Source of the DNA: an uncultured Bryobacteraceae bacterium | Lineage (GTDB): Bacteria > Acidobacteriota > Terriglobia > Bryobacterales > Bryobacteraceae | Assembly (NCBI GenBank): GCA_937924525.1 | Contig: CALDSU010000018.1 | Location: forward strand, 1-64,000 | Direction of reading: 5' to 3' | DNA length: 64,000 nucleotides | Part shown: positions 48,609 through 56,767 of the stretch, piece after piece | How the letters are laid out: each line of letters opens with the position of its first letter | Numbering within the stretch: position 1 is the first letter of the stretch | The notes under the pieces: generated by a model | The model's input: the letters and a program-made list of their open reading frames with translations, nothing else | The model's database searches: none | What the model was told of the DNA's origin: nothing | Position numbers and translations under genes: made by a program

Positions 48609-49088
48609 ATGAACCTCGACGTACGCCGGGCTCAACCCGCCGAAGCGGAGAGCATCGCCGCTTTTAACGCGGCCATGGCCCGCGAAACCGAACACCTTGA
48701 GCTCGATACCGAACGCGTCTGCGCGGGAGTGCGGGCGATCCTCCGCGACGAAACCAAGGGCCTGTACTTTGTCGCAACGCATGAGGGGCGCCTCGTCGGC
48801 CAGGCCATGATCACCTACGAATGGAGCGACTGGCGCAACGCGACCTTCTGGTGGATCCAGAGTGTTTATGTCCACCAGGAGTACCGCGGACGGGGCGTTT
48901 TCCGCCGCCTGTTCGCGCACATCCAGGATGCCTCCCGCGCCGCCGGCGCCTGCGGGCTCCGGTTGTACGTCGAACAGAACAATGAAACCGCCCGCCGCAC
49001 CTATGAGCGGCTCGGCATGCACCGCACGCCCTACGACATGTATCAGGTGGAGTACGCTTCGCCAGAGCCTGCGGTAACCAAAGCCTGA
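48609..49088 (+). CDS. GNAT-family N-acetyltransferase
   Basis: This 159-residue single-domain GNAT has the acetyl-CoA loop VYVHQEYRGRGVFRRLF (motif A, Q/RxxGxG/A type) and the C-terminal EQNNETARRTYERLGM helix. It transfers an acetyl group to an amine of unknown identity. The length fits the family. The start is supported by the -10-like hexamer and by the beginning NLDVRRAQPAEAESIAAF, the usual first strand and helix of the fold. Confidence 0.92.
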   Translation: MNLDVRRAQPAEAESIAAFNAAMARETEHLELDTERVCAGVRAILRDETKGLYFVATHEGRLVGQAMITYEWSDWRNATFWWIQSVYVHQEYRGRGVFRRLFAHIQDASRAAGACGLRLYVEQNNETARRTYERLGMHRTPYDMYQVEYASPEPAVTKA

Positions 49089-49216
49089 CCGTTGGCGAGC
49101 CGCGAGGTCCCTTGCGGGCGCAGGCTTGCCGACCGAATGTTCCGACCGGCGAGGCGCGCCGGCAAGGACCGAAGTCCGGGACAGGGACCTGAGCGAGCGC
49201 CCGCCGTGTTTTCCGA

Positions 49217-49222
49217 TATTCT
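49217..49222 (+). promoter_or_regulatory. -10-like TATTCT six bases before the laminin-B-like gene
   Basis: TATTCT is followed by ATTCGC and the ATG at 49229, with no Shine-Dalgarno. Confidence 0.4.
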
Positions 49223-49228
49223 ATTCGC

Positions 49229-49903
49229 ATGACGCATGGTCGCGAGCGCCCATTCATCATCGCCTCCGTTTCTCTTTGTTGCGCCGCAGCGCTCCTGATG
49301 CAGGGCGCGTCCGCCCGCCTGCTGCGGAACACGTTCGACGCCGGCCCCGAAGGCTGGCAGGTGTACGACTACCACGGCGGGTCGGGTTCGCAGAACGTCT
49401 TCTACCCGGTCACCTGGGAGAAGTCGGGTGGCGTCCACAACAGCGGGTACGTATGGGGCGACGATTCACGCTGGCGGATCGACACGCCCGAACAGCCGAA
49501 TTCGATTTTGGCGTTTCTGATCTACCGCAGTTGGGTAAAGGGCGACCAGCTTGACCTGCGCGAGGCCAAAGTGTCCGTGTACCTGCGTGGCGACCAGCTC
49601 GACCTGAAGGGGGCCAAGTGCCACTTCTGGGCACTGGACAGCCAGATCGGCACGCGCTGGCGCTACGTCTCCCAGCCGCTGCCCATTACCGAGGGCGCCT
49701 GGGGCGGCAGGGTCACTTTCACGCTCAACAACGATGAGCAGTTGTGGCGCCGCACCTGGGCGCGCCATCCCGCCAGTCCGGCGTCTCTCGACCAAGTGCT
49801 GCGGGAATGCGACAGCTATGGATTCAGCTTCCTTGGCTTTTCCGGCGAGGTGACCGGCAAATTCGCCATGGATGAGCTGGAGATCGAATTCGCCGGGAAG
49901 TGA
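49229..49903 (+). CDS. Secreted laminin-B/galactose-binding-like protein
   Basis: This 224-residue protein has a signal peptide (about 1-29) and a single beta-sandwich domain with NTFDAGPEGWQVYDYHGG, GGVHNSGYVWGDDSRWRID and a C-terminal FLGFSGEVTGKFAMDELEIE. The pattern resembles laminin-B or CBM-like domains that bind carbohydrate or other surfaces. No catalytic residues are apparent. The following rsmB-like gene begins close to its stop. Confidence 0.75.
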   Translation: MTHGRERPFIIASVSLCCAAALLMQGASARLLRNTFDAGPEGWQVYDYHGGSGSQNVFYPVTWEKSGGVHNSGYVWGDDSRWRIDTPEQPNSILAFLIYRSWVKGDQLDLREAKVSVYLRGDQLDLKGAKCHFWALDSQIGTRWRYVSQPLPITEGAWGGRVTFTLNNDEQLWRRTWARHPASPASLDQVLRECDSYGFSFLGFSGEVTGKFAMDELEIEFAGK

Positions 49904-49917
49904 CTGGCAGCCGGAGC

Positions 49918-49923
49918 TACAAT
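49918..49923 (+). promoter_or_regulatory. -10-like TACAAT six bases before the rsmB start
   Basis: TACAAT is followed by CGCGGC and the GTG at 49930. It favours this start over the GTG at 49900 that overlaps the preceding stop. Confidence 0.45.
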
Positions 49924-49929
49924 CGCGGC

Positions 49930-51078
49930 GTGAGAGCGCCTGCTTCCGGCTCGTTGCGCGTGGCTCCGGCCCGCCAGCTTGCCTTTGACGTGCTGCTGGC
50001 GGTGGAAGAAGGCGGCTTCGCCTCCGATCTGCTGCGGGAGCGCTCGGCAGGACTTGATTCCCGCGACGCCAGTCTGGCTAGTGAGATCGTCCTTGGCGTC
50101 CTGCGCTATCAGCTTCAACTGGACTTTCTGCGCGACCACTTCGCCGGCCGGGCGCTGGAGGTTGCGCCGCAGGTAAACCTGGCGCTGCGGATGGGGATTT
50201 ATCAGCTCCGTTACCTGGACCGGATTCCGCCGCATGCCGCGGTGGGAGAGAGTGTCGCCCTGGTGCGCCGGGCGGGCTGCGGAAAGGCCGCGGGGTTGGT
50301 CAACGCGGTGCTCCGCAAGGTCCACCGGCGGCCGGTGCGGTGGCCAAACCGCGCGGTGGAGTGGTCGCATCCCGAGTGGCTGCTGGAGCGGTGGACGCGG
50401 CACTTCGGCGCGGAGTTGGCGCTGGGTATCGCGCGGGTGAATCTGGCGCGTCCGGAAACCTACGTCCGTTACGCCGGACAACCGCCTCCGGGACTGGAGC
50501 CGGCGGGCATCGCGGGCGGCTACCGTTGTCTGGGCGAGCCGCCGGCGGGGGCGCGCGTACAGGATCTCGGCTCCCAGTCCATCGTCCCGCTGCTGGACCT
50601 CCGGCCGGGACAGTGGTTTCTCGACCTGTGCGCCGCGCCGGGCAACAAGACGGCGCAAGCGCGGGAGGCAGGCGTGTGGGCGGTGGCCTGCGATTTGCGC
50701 CTCCGGCGGCTGCGGGAGGTGGACTGCCCTGACCGCGTGCTGGTGGACGGCACTCAGCCGCTGCCCTTCTCCCGCTGTTTCGACCGCGTCCTGGTGGATG
50801 CTCCCTGCTCGGGCACCGGCACGCTGGGCCGGAATCCGGAAATCAAATGGCGTCTGCGGCCGGCGGATCTGGCCGGATTCTCCCAGCGGCAGGCCGCGCT
50901 GCTGACGCGAGCCCGGGAAGTCGTCAAGCCGGGCGGCCTGATCGTGTATTCCACCTGTTCTCTCGAAAGCGAGGAGAATGAGGAGGTGGCTGGCGCACTG
51001 GCGGTTCGGCAGGGCTACCGGATCCCGGGCCGGGAGCCGGGCGACGGTTTCTACGCCGCCGTGGTACAATCCGGGTAG
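49930..51078 (+). CDS. rsmB: RsmB-like 16S rRNA m5C methyltransferase
   Basis: This 382-residue protein combines an N-terminal NusB-like helical domain (about 10-135; RQLAFDVLLAVEEGGFASDL, MGIYQLRYLDRIPPHAAVGE) with a SAM-dependent RNA methyltransferase domain. The latter has LDLCAAPGNKTAQ (SAM site), VDAPCSGTGTLGRNPEIKW (motif IV cysteine) and YSTCSLESEENE (motif VI catalytic cysteine). It is expected to methylate C967 of 16S rRNA. A longer version from the GTG at 49900 is possible. rpe follows 7 bases later, a common neighbourhood. Confidence 0.92.
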   Translation: MRAPASGSLRVAPARQLAFDVLLAVEEGGFASDLLRERSAGLDSRDASLASEIVLGVLRYQLQLDFLRDHFAGRALEVAPQVNLALRMGIYQLRYLDRIPPHAAVGESVALVRRAGCGKAAGLVNAVLRKVHRRPVRWPNRAVEWSHPEWLLERWTRHFGAELALGIARVNLARPETYVRYAGQPPPGLEPAGIAGGYRCLGEPPAGARVQDLGSQSIVPLLDLRPGQWFLDLCAAPGNKTAQAREAGVWAVACDLRLRRLREVDCPDRVLVDGTQPLPFSRCFDRVLVDAPCSGTGTLGRNPEIKWRLRPADLAGFSQRQAALLTRAREVVKPGGLIVYSTCSLESEENEEVAGALAVRQGYRIPGREPGDGFYAAVVQSG

Positions 51079-51085
51079 CCTGTAA

Positions 51086-51760
51086 ATGGTTGAAATCATT
51101 CCTTCCATTCTGTCGGCGGACTTTGCCCGGCTGGCCGAGGAGGCAGCCCGCGTAGAGGCGGGCGGGGCGCGCATGCTGCACATCGACGTGATGGACGGGC
51201 ATTTTGTCCCCAACCTGACGCTGGGCGCCCCGGTAGTCGAATCGCTGCGCAAGGCCACCCGGCTGACCCTGGACGTGCACCTGATGATCACCGATCCGGA
51301 CCGGTTCGCCCCGGCATTTATCCAGGCGGGCGCCGACCAGATATCCGTGCACCAGGAGGTTTGTCCGCATTTGCACCGCACCCTGGAAATGATCAAGGGC
51401 TTCGGCGTGAAGGCCGGCGTGGTGCTGAATCCCGCCACACCGTTGTCCACGCTCGAGGAGGTGCTGTCTTTGGCCGATTTCGTGCTGATCATGAGCGTGA
51501 ATCCGGGTTTTGGCGGACAGAAGTTGATTCCCCGCTCTCTCGAGAAGGTGCGCCGTCTGGCTCTCAGGCGGCAGGAATTGGGCTTAGACTTCGCGATTGA
51601 GATCGACGGCGGGGTCACGCCGGAGAATCTGCCGGAGGTGGTGCGCGCCGGGTGTGATTGGATCGTCACAGGGTCCTCCGTGTTTCACACTCCGGACCCG
51701 GGGGCCGTGGTGGCCGCGATGCGGCAGGCCGCGCTGGAGGCGACGTCGATTCCGATTTGA
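51086..51760 (+). CDS. rpe: Ribulose-phosphate 3-epimerase
   Basis: This 224-residue TIM-barrel enzyme interconverts ribulose 5-phosphate and xylulose 5-phosphate. The family signature is clear: IIPSILSADFARLAEE at the start, HIDVMDGHFVPNLTLG, LDVHLMITDPDRF, VLIMSVNPGFGGQKLI and EIDGGVTPENL, containing the metal-binding His and Asp residues. Length fits. TACAAT lies 15 bases before the ATG, so it may have its own promoter as well as read-through from rsmB. Confidence 0.96.
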   Translation: MVEIIPSILSADFARLAEEAARVEAGGARMLHIDVMDGHFVPNLTLGAPVVESLRKATRLTLDVHLMITDPDRFAPAFIQAGADQISVHQEVCPHLHRTLEMIKGFGVKAGVVLNPATPLSTLEEVLSLADFVLIMSVNPGFGGQKLIPRSLEKVRRLALRRQELGLDFAIEIDGGVTPENLPEVVRAGCDWIVTGSSVFHTPDPGAVVAAMRQAALEATSIPI

Positions 51761-51780
51761 CGCAGGACTCGAAGGGAAAT

Positions 51781-53043
51781 ATGTTCGTGAGTCATTTACT
51801 TGGCCGCTCTTTCCTGGTGTTGCTGGCGGTGGTGGCGCTGTTAACGACGGGTTGCTTCCGCCGCAAGAAATACGAGAACCCCATTGACAAGGACACGCTG
51901 CAACCCGACAAGGTGTTGTTCGACAAAGCGGTGAAGGACGTGGAGCGCGGCCGTTTCGAAGTGGCGCGGATCACGCTCAACACGCTGATCAACACGTATG
52001 ACACCAGCGAGTACCTGGCGAAGGCCAAACTGCTGATCGCCGATAGCTGGTACCGCGAAGGGGGCAGCCACGGCCTGGCGCAGGCGGAAGCAGAGTACAA
52101 GGACTTCATCCTCTTCTATCCGACGATGGAAGAAGCCGCGGAATCGCAGGAGAAGATCTGCTCGATCCACTTCCGCCAGATGGAGAAACCGGACCGGGAC
52201 CCGACGCACGCGCTGCGCGCCGAGGACGAGTGCCGCCAGGTGCTGACGCAGTTCCCGAATTCCAAATTCGCGCCGATCGCCCAGCAGCGGCTGCGCGAGA
52301 TCCAGGAAGTGCTGGCGGAAGGCGAATACCGGACGGGACATTTCTATCACAACAAGGGAAGTCATCCAGCCGCGTCGAACCGGTTGCAGGCCCTGACGGA
52401 CCATTTCCCCCTTTATAGCCAGTCGGACCAGGCGCTGTGGGAGTTGGCCGACTCCTACGGGAAGATGGGACCCCGGTTTCGCGACCGGCAGATCGCCGCT
52501 TTCTCGAAGATCGTGCGGGACTATCCTTTGAGTCCCCGGGTGGAAGACGCCAAGCAGGAACTGGCAAAACTGGAAGCGCCCATCCCGGAACCGGATCCGG
52601 TGGCGTACGCGCGGATGAAGTACGAACTGGAAAACCGCAAACGGCCAGGAGTGCTGAGCCCGGTGTGGGGCGCGCTCCAGAAGCGGCCGAACGTCCGGCT
52701 CGCCGCCAAGTCGGGTTCCCCGGTGATGGACAGCTTCCGGCCAACCATTCCGGCGAGTGTGCCCGCTGCGGCGGCAGGGGGGCAGACCGGCGTCAGCGCG
52801 GAAGTGTCGTTGCAGACGGTGTCGGATTCGACGGCGCTCGACACGCAACCGGACGCGCGGCTGAACCCGCCGAATCCCGCCGCGCCGGCGGAGGCTGGGG
52901 AGAACGCCGCTGGCGCGGAGGGCGAGTCTTCCGCCAGCCAGACGGCCGCCGTGGCCCCGGAGCCGCTGCCCTCCAATCGCGCTCCGGTGAAAGTCAAAGA
53001 GAAGAAACCCAAGAAAGCGAAGAAATCCGGCTCGGCAAAATGA
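51781..53043 (+). CDS. bamD: BamD-like outer-membrane lipoprotein with long C-terminal extension
   Basis: This 420-residue lipoprotein has a signal peptide with lipobox LLTTGC and N-terminal cysteine near residue 25. TPR-like helices follow in BamD order: DKVLFDKAVKDVERGRFEVA, LIADSWYREGG, FILFYPTMEEAAESQEKI and YRTGHFYHNKGSHPAA. BamD works with BamA in beta-barrel insertion, consistent with several large barrels in this window. The last 170 residues form an Ala/Pro-rich, low-complexity tail ending in a lysine-rich KVKEKKPKKAKK segment, much longer than usual. A GAAGGGA Shine-Dalgarno supports the ATG at 51781. Confidence 0.88.
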   Translation: MFVSHLLGRSFLVLLAVVALLTTGCFRRKKYENPIDKDTLQPDKVLFDKAVKDVERGRFEVARITLNTLINTYDTSEYLAKAKLLIADSWYREGGSHGLAQAEAEYKDFILFYPTMEEAAESQEKICSIHFRQMEKPDRDPTHALRAEDECRQVLTQFPNSKFAPIAQQRLREIQEVLAEGEYRTGHFYHNKGSHPAASNRLQALTDHFPLYSQSDQALWELADSYGKMGPRFRDRQIAAFSKIVRDYPLSPRVEDAKQELAKLEAPIPEPDPVAYARMKYELENRKRPGVLSPVWGALQKRPNVRLAAKSGSPVMDSFRPTIPASVPAAAAGGQTGVSAEVSLQTVSDSTALDTQPDARLNPPNPAAPAEAGENAAGAEGESSASQTAAVAPEPLPSNRAPVKVKEKKPKKAKKSGSAK

Positions 53044-53621
53044 GCCGGGTGTTGCTAGCCGACGACAGCGCCCACGCCCAGCGCATGGGCGAACTGATCC
53101 TGCGGGACGAGGGATTCGAGGTCGTCACGGTCACCGATGGGGAGACGGCGCTGCTGCGGCTGGCCGATGTGGATCCGGACGTAGTGGTGGTGGACGCCCA
53201 TTTGACCGGGCGGAGCGGGTACCAGTTATGCGAAGCGGTCAAGAGGGACCCGCGTTTTCCGCATACGCGGGTGGTGCTCACCGCGGGCGCGCATGAGGCG
53301 GTGGACGAGGCCGAGTCGCGGCGGGTCGGAGCGGATGCCCTGCTCCGGCGCCCCTTTGAGGCCTCAGTGATGATCGCGACGCTGCGCCCGCTGGCCGCCG
53401 AGGCGGAAGAAGTGCGCCAGGGGGGGCCTTCGCGCGGCCCGCGTCCGAAGCCTACGCCGCCGCCGGCGCCCGCCGCGCCGCCGGCTCCGGAACCGCCCGA
53501 CGCCGAGACCGTCCGCGCGGCGGTCACGCTGGCGCTCGACGCGGCCATGCCGAAATTAATCGATACTATTACAGAAAAGGTGTTGTTCGCCCTGACGCGC
53601 CGCGCGCCGCGGGACGGATAG
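53040..53621 (+). CDS. Stand-alone receiver-domain protein with Pro-rich linker and C-terminal helix
   Basis: This 193-residue response regulator has a receiver domain (about 1-120) with DD at 9-10 (LLADDSA), phosphoacceptor aspartate in [13 protein letters not shown], and a T in VVLTAGA. The usual lysine near the end of the domain is replaced within [11 protein letters not shown] by arginine. A Pro/Ala linker is followed by an amphipathic helix, [20 protein letters not shown]. There is no DNA-binding or enzymatic output, so signalling must be by protein contact. Start overlaps the bamD stop (ATGA). Confidence 0.87.
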   Translation: MSRVLLADDSAHAQRMGELILRDEGFEVVTVTDGETALLRLADVDPDVVVVDAHLTGRSGYQLCEAVKRDPRFPHTRVVLTAGAHEAVDEAESRRVGADALLRRPFEASVMIATLRPLAAEAEEVRQGGPSRGPRPKPTPPPAPAAPPAPEPPDAETVRAAVTLALDAAMPKLIDTITEKVLFALTRRAPRDG

Positions 53622-53637
53622 CCCGGTTGCATACGCT

Positions 53638-54138
53638 ATGCCCGACAATAGTTTTGACGTGGTCTCCAAGATCGACCTCGCCGAGGTTTCCAACGCCGTG
53701 CAACAAGCGCTGAAGGAGATCGTCCAGCGCTTCGATCTCAAGGACTCCCACTCCGACATCGAGTTACGGGAGAAGGAAAACAAGCTGATCCTGACCTCCC
53801 GCGACGAATACACCCTCAAGGCTGTGACGGAGGTGCTGCAAGGCAAACTGGTCAAGCGTAAGGTCCCGCTCAAGGGGCTGAGCTACGGCAAGGTGGAGCC
53901 CGCAGCCGGATCCACGGTCCGTCAGGAAGTCACCCTGCAACAAGGCATCCCTACCGAAAAGGGCAAGGAGATCGTCAAGCGCATCAAGGAAACCAAACTG
54001 AAAGTGCAGCCTTCGATTCAGGGTGATTTCGTCCGGGTCAGCGGCAAAGACCGCGACACGCTGCAAGCGGTAATCAAGGTGCTGCGCGAGACCGACTTCG
54101 GGATCGACATGCAGTTCGTCAATTACCGGACCAATTGA
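53638..54138 (+). CDS. YajQ-family nucleotide-binding protein
   Basis: This 166-residue cytoplasmic protein begins [20 protein letters not shown] and contains [14 protein letters not shown] and [20 protein letters not shown], ending in [12 protein letters not shown]. These are the conserved blocks of the YajQ/UPF0234 family. Several members bind cyclic di-GMP and act as transcription co-regulators; whether this one does is unknown. It lies 16 bases after the receiver gene, in the same probable operon. Confidence 0.94.
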   Translation: MPDNSFDVVSKIDLAEVSNAVQQALKEIVQRFDLKDSHSDIELREKENKLILTSRDEYTLKAVTEVLQGKLVKRKVPLKGLSYGKVEPAAGSTVRQEVTLQQGIPTEKGKEIVKRIKETKLKVQPSIQGDFVRVSGKDRDTLQAVIKVLRETDFGIDMQFVNYRTN

Positions 54139-54140
54139 CC

Positions 54141-54791
54141 GTGCGCAAAATCGAAACGCACTTCGTGGCGGGACCGGCAGGGCGGCTGGAAGCACTGCTT
54201 GAGGAGCCGGAAACCGGCGCGCCGCGGGCGGTGGCCCTCGTCTGCCATCCGCACCCGCTCTACGGCGGCACCATGCACAACAAAGTGGTTTACCGGATGG
54301 CGCGAGCCCTGCGGCATGCCGGCTGCGTGGTGCTGCGGTTCAATTTCCGCGGCGTGGGAAGGAGCGAGGGAATCCACGATCAGGGCCGCGGCGAAGTGGA
54401 AGATGCGCGGGCCTGCCTCGCGTGGTTGCGGGCGCGGTATCCCGATTTGCCTTATGTGCTGGCCGGCTTTTCCTTTGGCTCCCGCGTGGTTCTCCGCCTC
54501 GGCTGCGGCGTGCGCGATGCCCGGGCGGTGATTGCCGCCGGCTTTCCCACGTTGCGCGAACCGCTTGATTTCCTGGGGGTCTGCGGCGCGCCGAAGATCT
54601 TCCTGCAAAGCACGCAGGACGAACACGGTCCGCGCGGGGAACTCGAGGCGTTGTTTGCGGAGATGGCCGAACCCAAGCGCCTCGAATTCATCCCGGCAGC
54701 CGACCACTTCTTCAAGAATGCGCTCGACGAGTTCGAACAGCGGATGCGCGAAGTCGTGACGGCGGACATTCTCCCGGCGCACGCGAACTGA
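54141..54791 (+). CDS. Alpha/beta hydrolase
   Basis: This 216-residue protein belongs to the short YkfA-like alpha/beta hydrolases: LVCHPHPLYGGTMHNKVVYR, LRFNFRGVGRSEG and a nucleophile elbow AGFSFGSRVVLRL (G-F-S-F-G). A late histidine is in AADHFFKN. The natural substrate is unknown. Start is uncertain: the GTG at 54141 is used, but a TTG at 54135 overlaps the YajQ stop. It is the last gene of this run. Confidence 0.85.
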   Translation: MRKIETHFVAGPAGRLEALLEEPETGAPRAVALVCHPHPLYGGTMHNKVVYRMARALRHAGCVVLRFNFRGVGRSEGIHDQGRGEVEDARACLAWLRARYPDLPYVLAGFSFGSRVVLRLGCGVRDARAVIAAGFPTLREPLDFLGVCGAPKIFLQSTQDEHGPRGELEALFAEMAEPKRLEFIPAADHFFKNALDEFEQRMREVVTADILPAHAN

Positions 54792-54827
54792 AAGCCTGCC
54801 CTCTCCCGCGAGGCGGCAGGCAGCCCT

Positions 54828-55082
54828 TTAATTACGAAAATACGCCGCGTTCTTGTCGACGTATGCCTGCATGTCGGCGGGGACGTCTTCGAGCGGCATG
54901 ATCGACGACGTCGGACACACCGGAACGCACGCGCCGCAGTCAATGCAGTTGTCGGGGTCCACAAAGAGCTGGTCCAGTTCCTCAGCCTTCGGGTCATCCT
55001 GCCGCGGAGCAATGCAATCCGCCGGGCAGGCTTCCACACACAGAAAATCCTTTGTGCAACCTTCGGTGATGACGTATGCCAT
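54828..55082 (-). CDS. Ferredoxin with two cluster motifs
   Basis: This 84-residue ferredoxin begins MAYVITEGCTKDFLCVEACP. It has one motif CTKDFLCVEACPADC (Cys spacing 5,3,3, as in seven-iron/FdxA-type proteins) and a regular four-cysteine motif CIDCGACVPVCP, so one cluster may be [3Fe-4S] and the other [4Fe-4S]. An acidic helical tail follows (LEDVPADMQAYVDKNAAYF). It is a soluble electron carrier; no partner enzyme is adjacent except citrate synthase upstream on the same strand. Confidence 0.9.
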   Translation of the reverse strand: MAYVITEGCTKDFLCVEACPADCIAPRQDDPKAEELDQLFVDPDNCIDCGACVPVCPTSSIMPLEDVPADMQAYVDKNAAYFRN

Positions 55083-55211
55083 ACCCGGCGGGGTGCAATC
55101 CTCTTGCCAACCCGCGGAAACCGTCCTGAGCGCGCAAGTGACTCGCATCGCGTCCTCTCCGGACGCGCAATTTTGCGCCCTCAGCGAATACACACAAGCC
55201 GCTGGCTTCCA

Positions 55212-55232
55212 GGTGGGGCAAATTCCCCAACC
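55212..55232. repeat. REP-like palindrome, imperfect copy
   Basis: GGTGGGGCAAATTCCCCAACC, 21 bases, has GGGG/CCCC arms. It shares its left half with the copy 30 bases further on. Confidence 0.35.
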
Positions 55233-55261
55233 CGACCCGCGGCGTGGCGGAAGCACGCGCC

Positions 55262-55286
55262 GGTGGGGCAAGTCTCCGACTTGCCC
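55262..55286. repeat. REP-like palindrome, perfect 9-bp stem
   Basis: GGGCAAGTC (55266-55274) and GACTTGCCC (55278-55286) flank a TCC loop, preceded by GGTG. It sits 9 bases past the citrate synthase stop and may act as its transcript 3' end, although no U-tract follows. Confidence 0.5.
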
Positions 55287-55294
55287 ATCGGAAG

Positions 55295-56599
55295 TTACGA
55301 TACCGCGTGCGCGAGGCGCTTCTCCAGCGGCACGACGTGGCGTTCGCCGTAGCCGAGATACTTCTGCCGCGGCCGCGCGATCTTCTGCTCGGCGTCTTCC
55401 AGCATCTCCTGCCACTGCGCCAGCCACCCCACCACCCGCGGAATCGCAAACAGGACGGTGAACATGGCGGGCTTGAAGCCCATGGCCTGATAGATAATGC
55501 CGGAATAGAAATCCACGTTGGGGTAGAGCTTGCGCTTGACGAAATATTCGTCATTCAGCGCGATCTTCTCGAGCTCGAGCGCAATCTCCAGTTTGGGATT
55601 GGCGCCGGTGACCTCGAAGACCCGGTCCGCGGTCCACTTGATGATGCGGGCGCGCGGATCGTAGTTCTTATAGACCCGGTGGCCGAATCCCATCAACTTG
55701 CGCTTGCCGGCCTTGACCGACTCGATGTAAGCCGGGATGTTGTCCTTCGAGCCGATTTCGTCCAGCATCTTGAGTACGGCCTCATTGGCGCCGCCGTGCA
55801 GCGGTCCGGCCAGCGCAGCCGCGGCCGCCGCCGTCGCCAGATAGGGATCGGTCTGCGCGCTGCCCACGCAGCGCATCGTGTTGGTGGAGCAGTTCTGCTC
55901 GTGGTCGGCGTGGAGGATGAACAGGATGTCCAGCGCCCTGGCCAGCACGGGATTGGCGACATACTTCGGCTCGACCATCTTCCACAGCATGTTCATGAAG
56001 TTTTCGGCGTAACCAAGATCGTTGTCCGGATAGACGTAGGGATAGCCCAGGCTGTGGCGATACGCATACGCCGCAATGGTCGGCATTTTTGCGACAAGGC
56101 GGATGATCTCAATTTCGCGGATTTCCGGATCCAGCACATTGCGCGCCTCCGGGTACACGGTCGAAAGGGCCGCCACCGTGCTGACCAGCATCCCCATGGG
56201 GTGGGCGTCGTAGCGGAAGCCCTCGAGAAACTTCTTGGTGGTTTCATGAAGCATCGTGTGATACTTCACGCGCTGAATCCAGTTGTCCAGTTCGGGCTGC
56301 GTGGGCAACTCGCCCTTGAGCAGCAGCCAGGCCACTTCGAGAAAGGTGCAGTTTTCGGCCAGTTCTTCGATCGGGTAACCCCGATACCGAAGAATGCCCT
56401 TGTCCCCGTCGATGAAGGTGATCCTGCTGGTGCAGGAAGCGGTGTTGAGGAATGCCGGATCGTAGCTCATGATCCCGAAATCTTCGGGATCCGTTTTGAT
56501 CTGGCGCAAGTCCATGGCGCGAATCGTGCCGTCCTGAATCGGCAGTTCGTACGTTCTGCCGGTCCGCTTGTCAAGAATCGAGAGGATATCGTCTGCCAT
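55295..56599 (-). CDS. gltA: Citrate synthase
   Basis: This 434-residue cytoplasmic enzyme condenses oxaloacetate and acetyl-CoA to citrate. Family features are ITFIDGDKGILRYRGYPIEE, HADHEQNCSTNTMR, the catalytic histidines in PLHGGANE and MGFGHRVYKNYDPR, and the aspartate in YPNVDFYSG. Length agrees with type II citrate synthases. The ATG at 56599 has GGAG about eight bases upstream; in-frame codons further up are not supported. The gene is divergent from the MBL hydrolase. Confidence 0.97.
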   Translation of the reverse strand: MADDILSILDKRTGRTYELPIQDGTIRAMDLRQIKTDPEDFGIMSYDPAFLNTASCTSRITFIDGDKGILRYRGYPIEELAENCTFLEVAWLLLKGELPTQPELDNWIQRVKYHTMLHETTKKFLEGFRYDAHPMGMLVSTVAALSTVYPEARNVLDPEIREIEIIRLVAKMPTIAAYAYRHSLGYPYVYPDNDLGYAENFMNMLWKMVEPKYVANPVLARALDILFILHADHEQNCSTNTMRCVGSAQTDPYLATAAAAAALAGPLHGGANEAVLKMLDEIGSKDNIPAYIESVKAGKRKLMGFGHRVYKNYDPRARIIKWTADRVFEVTGANPKLEIALELEKIALNDEYFVKRKLYPNVDFYSGIIYQAMGFKPAMFTVLFAIPRVVGWLAQWQEMLEDAEQKIARPRQKYLGYGERHVVPLEKRLAHAVS

Positions 56600-56767
56600 C
56601 GGAATACTCCTGGGCCCGCCCGCCGGCCGGGCGGGGCTGAGGATCGCACAGCTACCAGGTGAGCGAGAGGGAGGAGATACACGGGGAGAGCGGCGGCGGC
56701 AATACTCATCCGGCGGTCTGGCCATCGACGCCATCCCTGCGGAATCTCCCGGTCCTGATCCTACACC

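Noticed and set aside
53632-53637. TACGCT directly before the YajQ ATG as a leaderless promoter
   Set aside because: It touches the start codon, so transcription would begin inside the gene. The gene is more likely read from the upstream operon.
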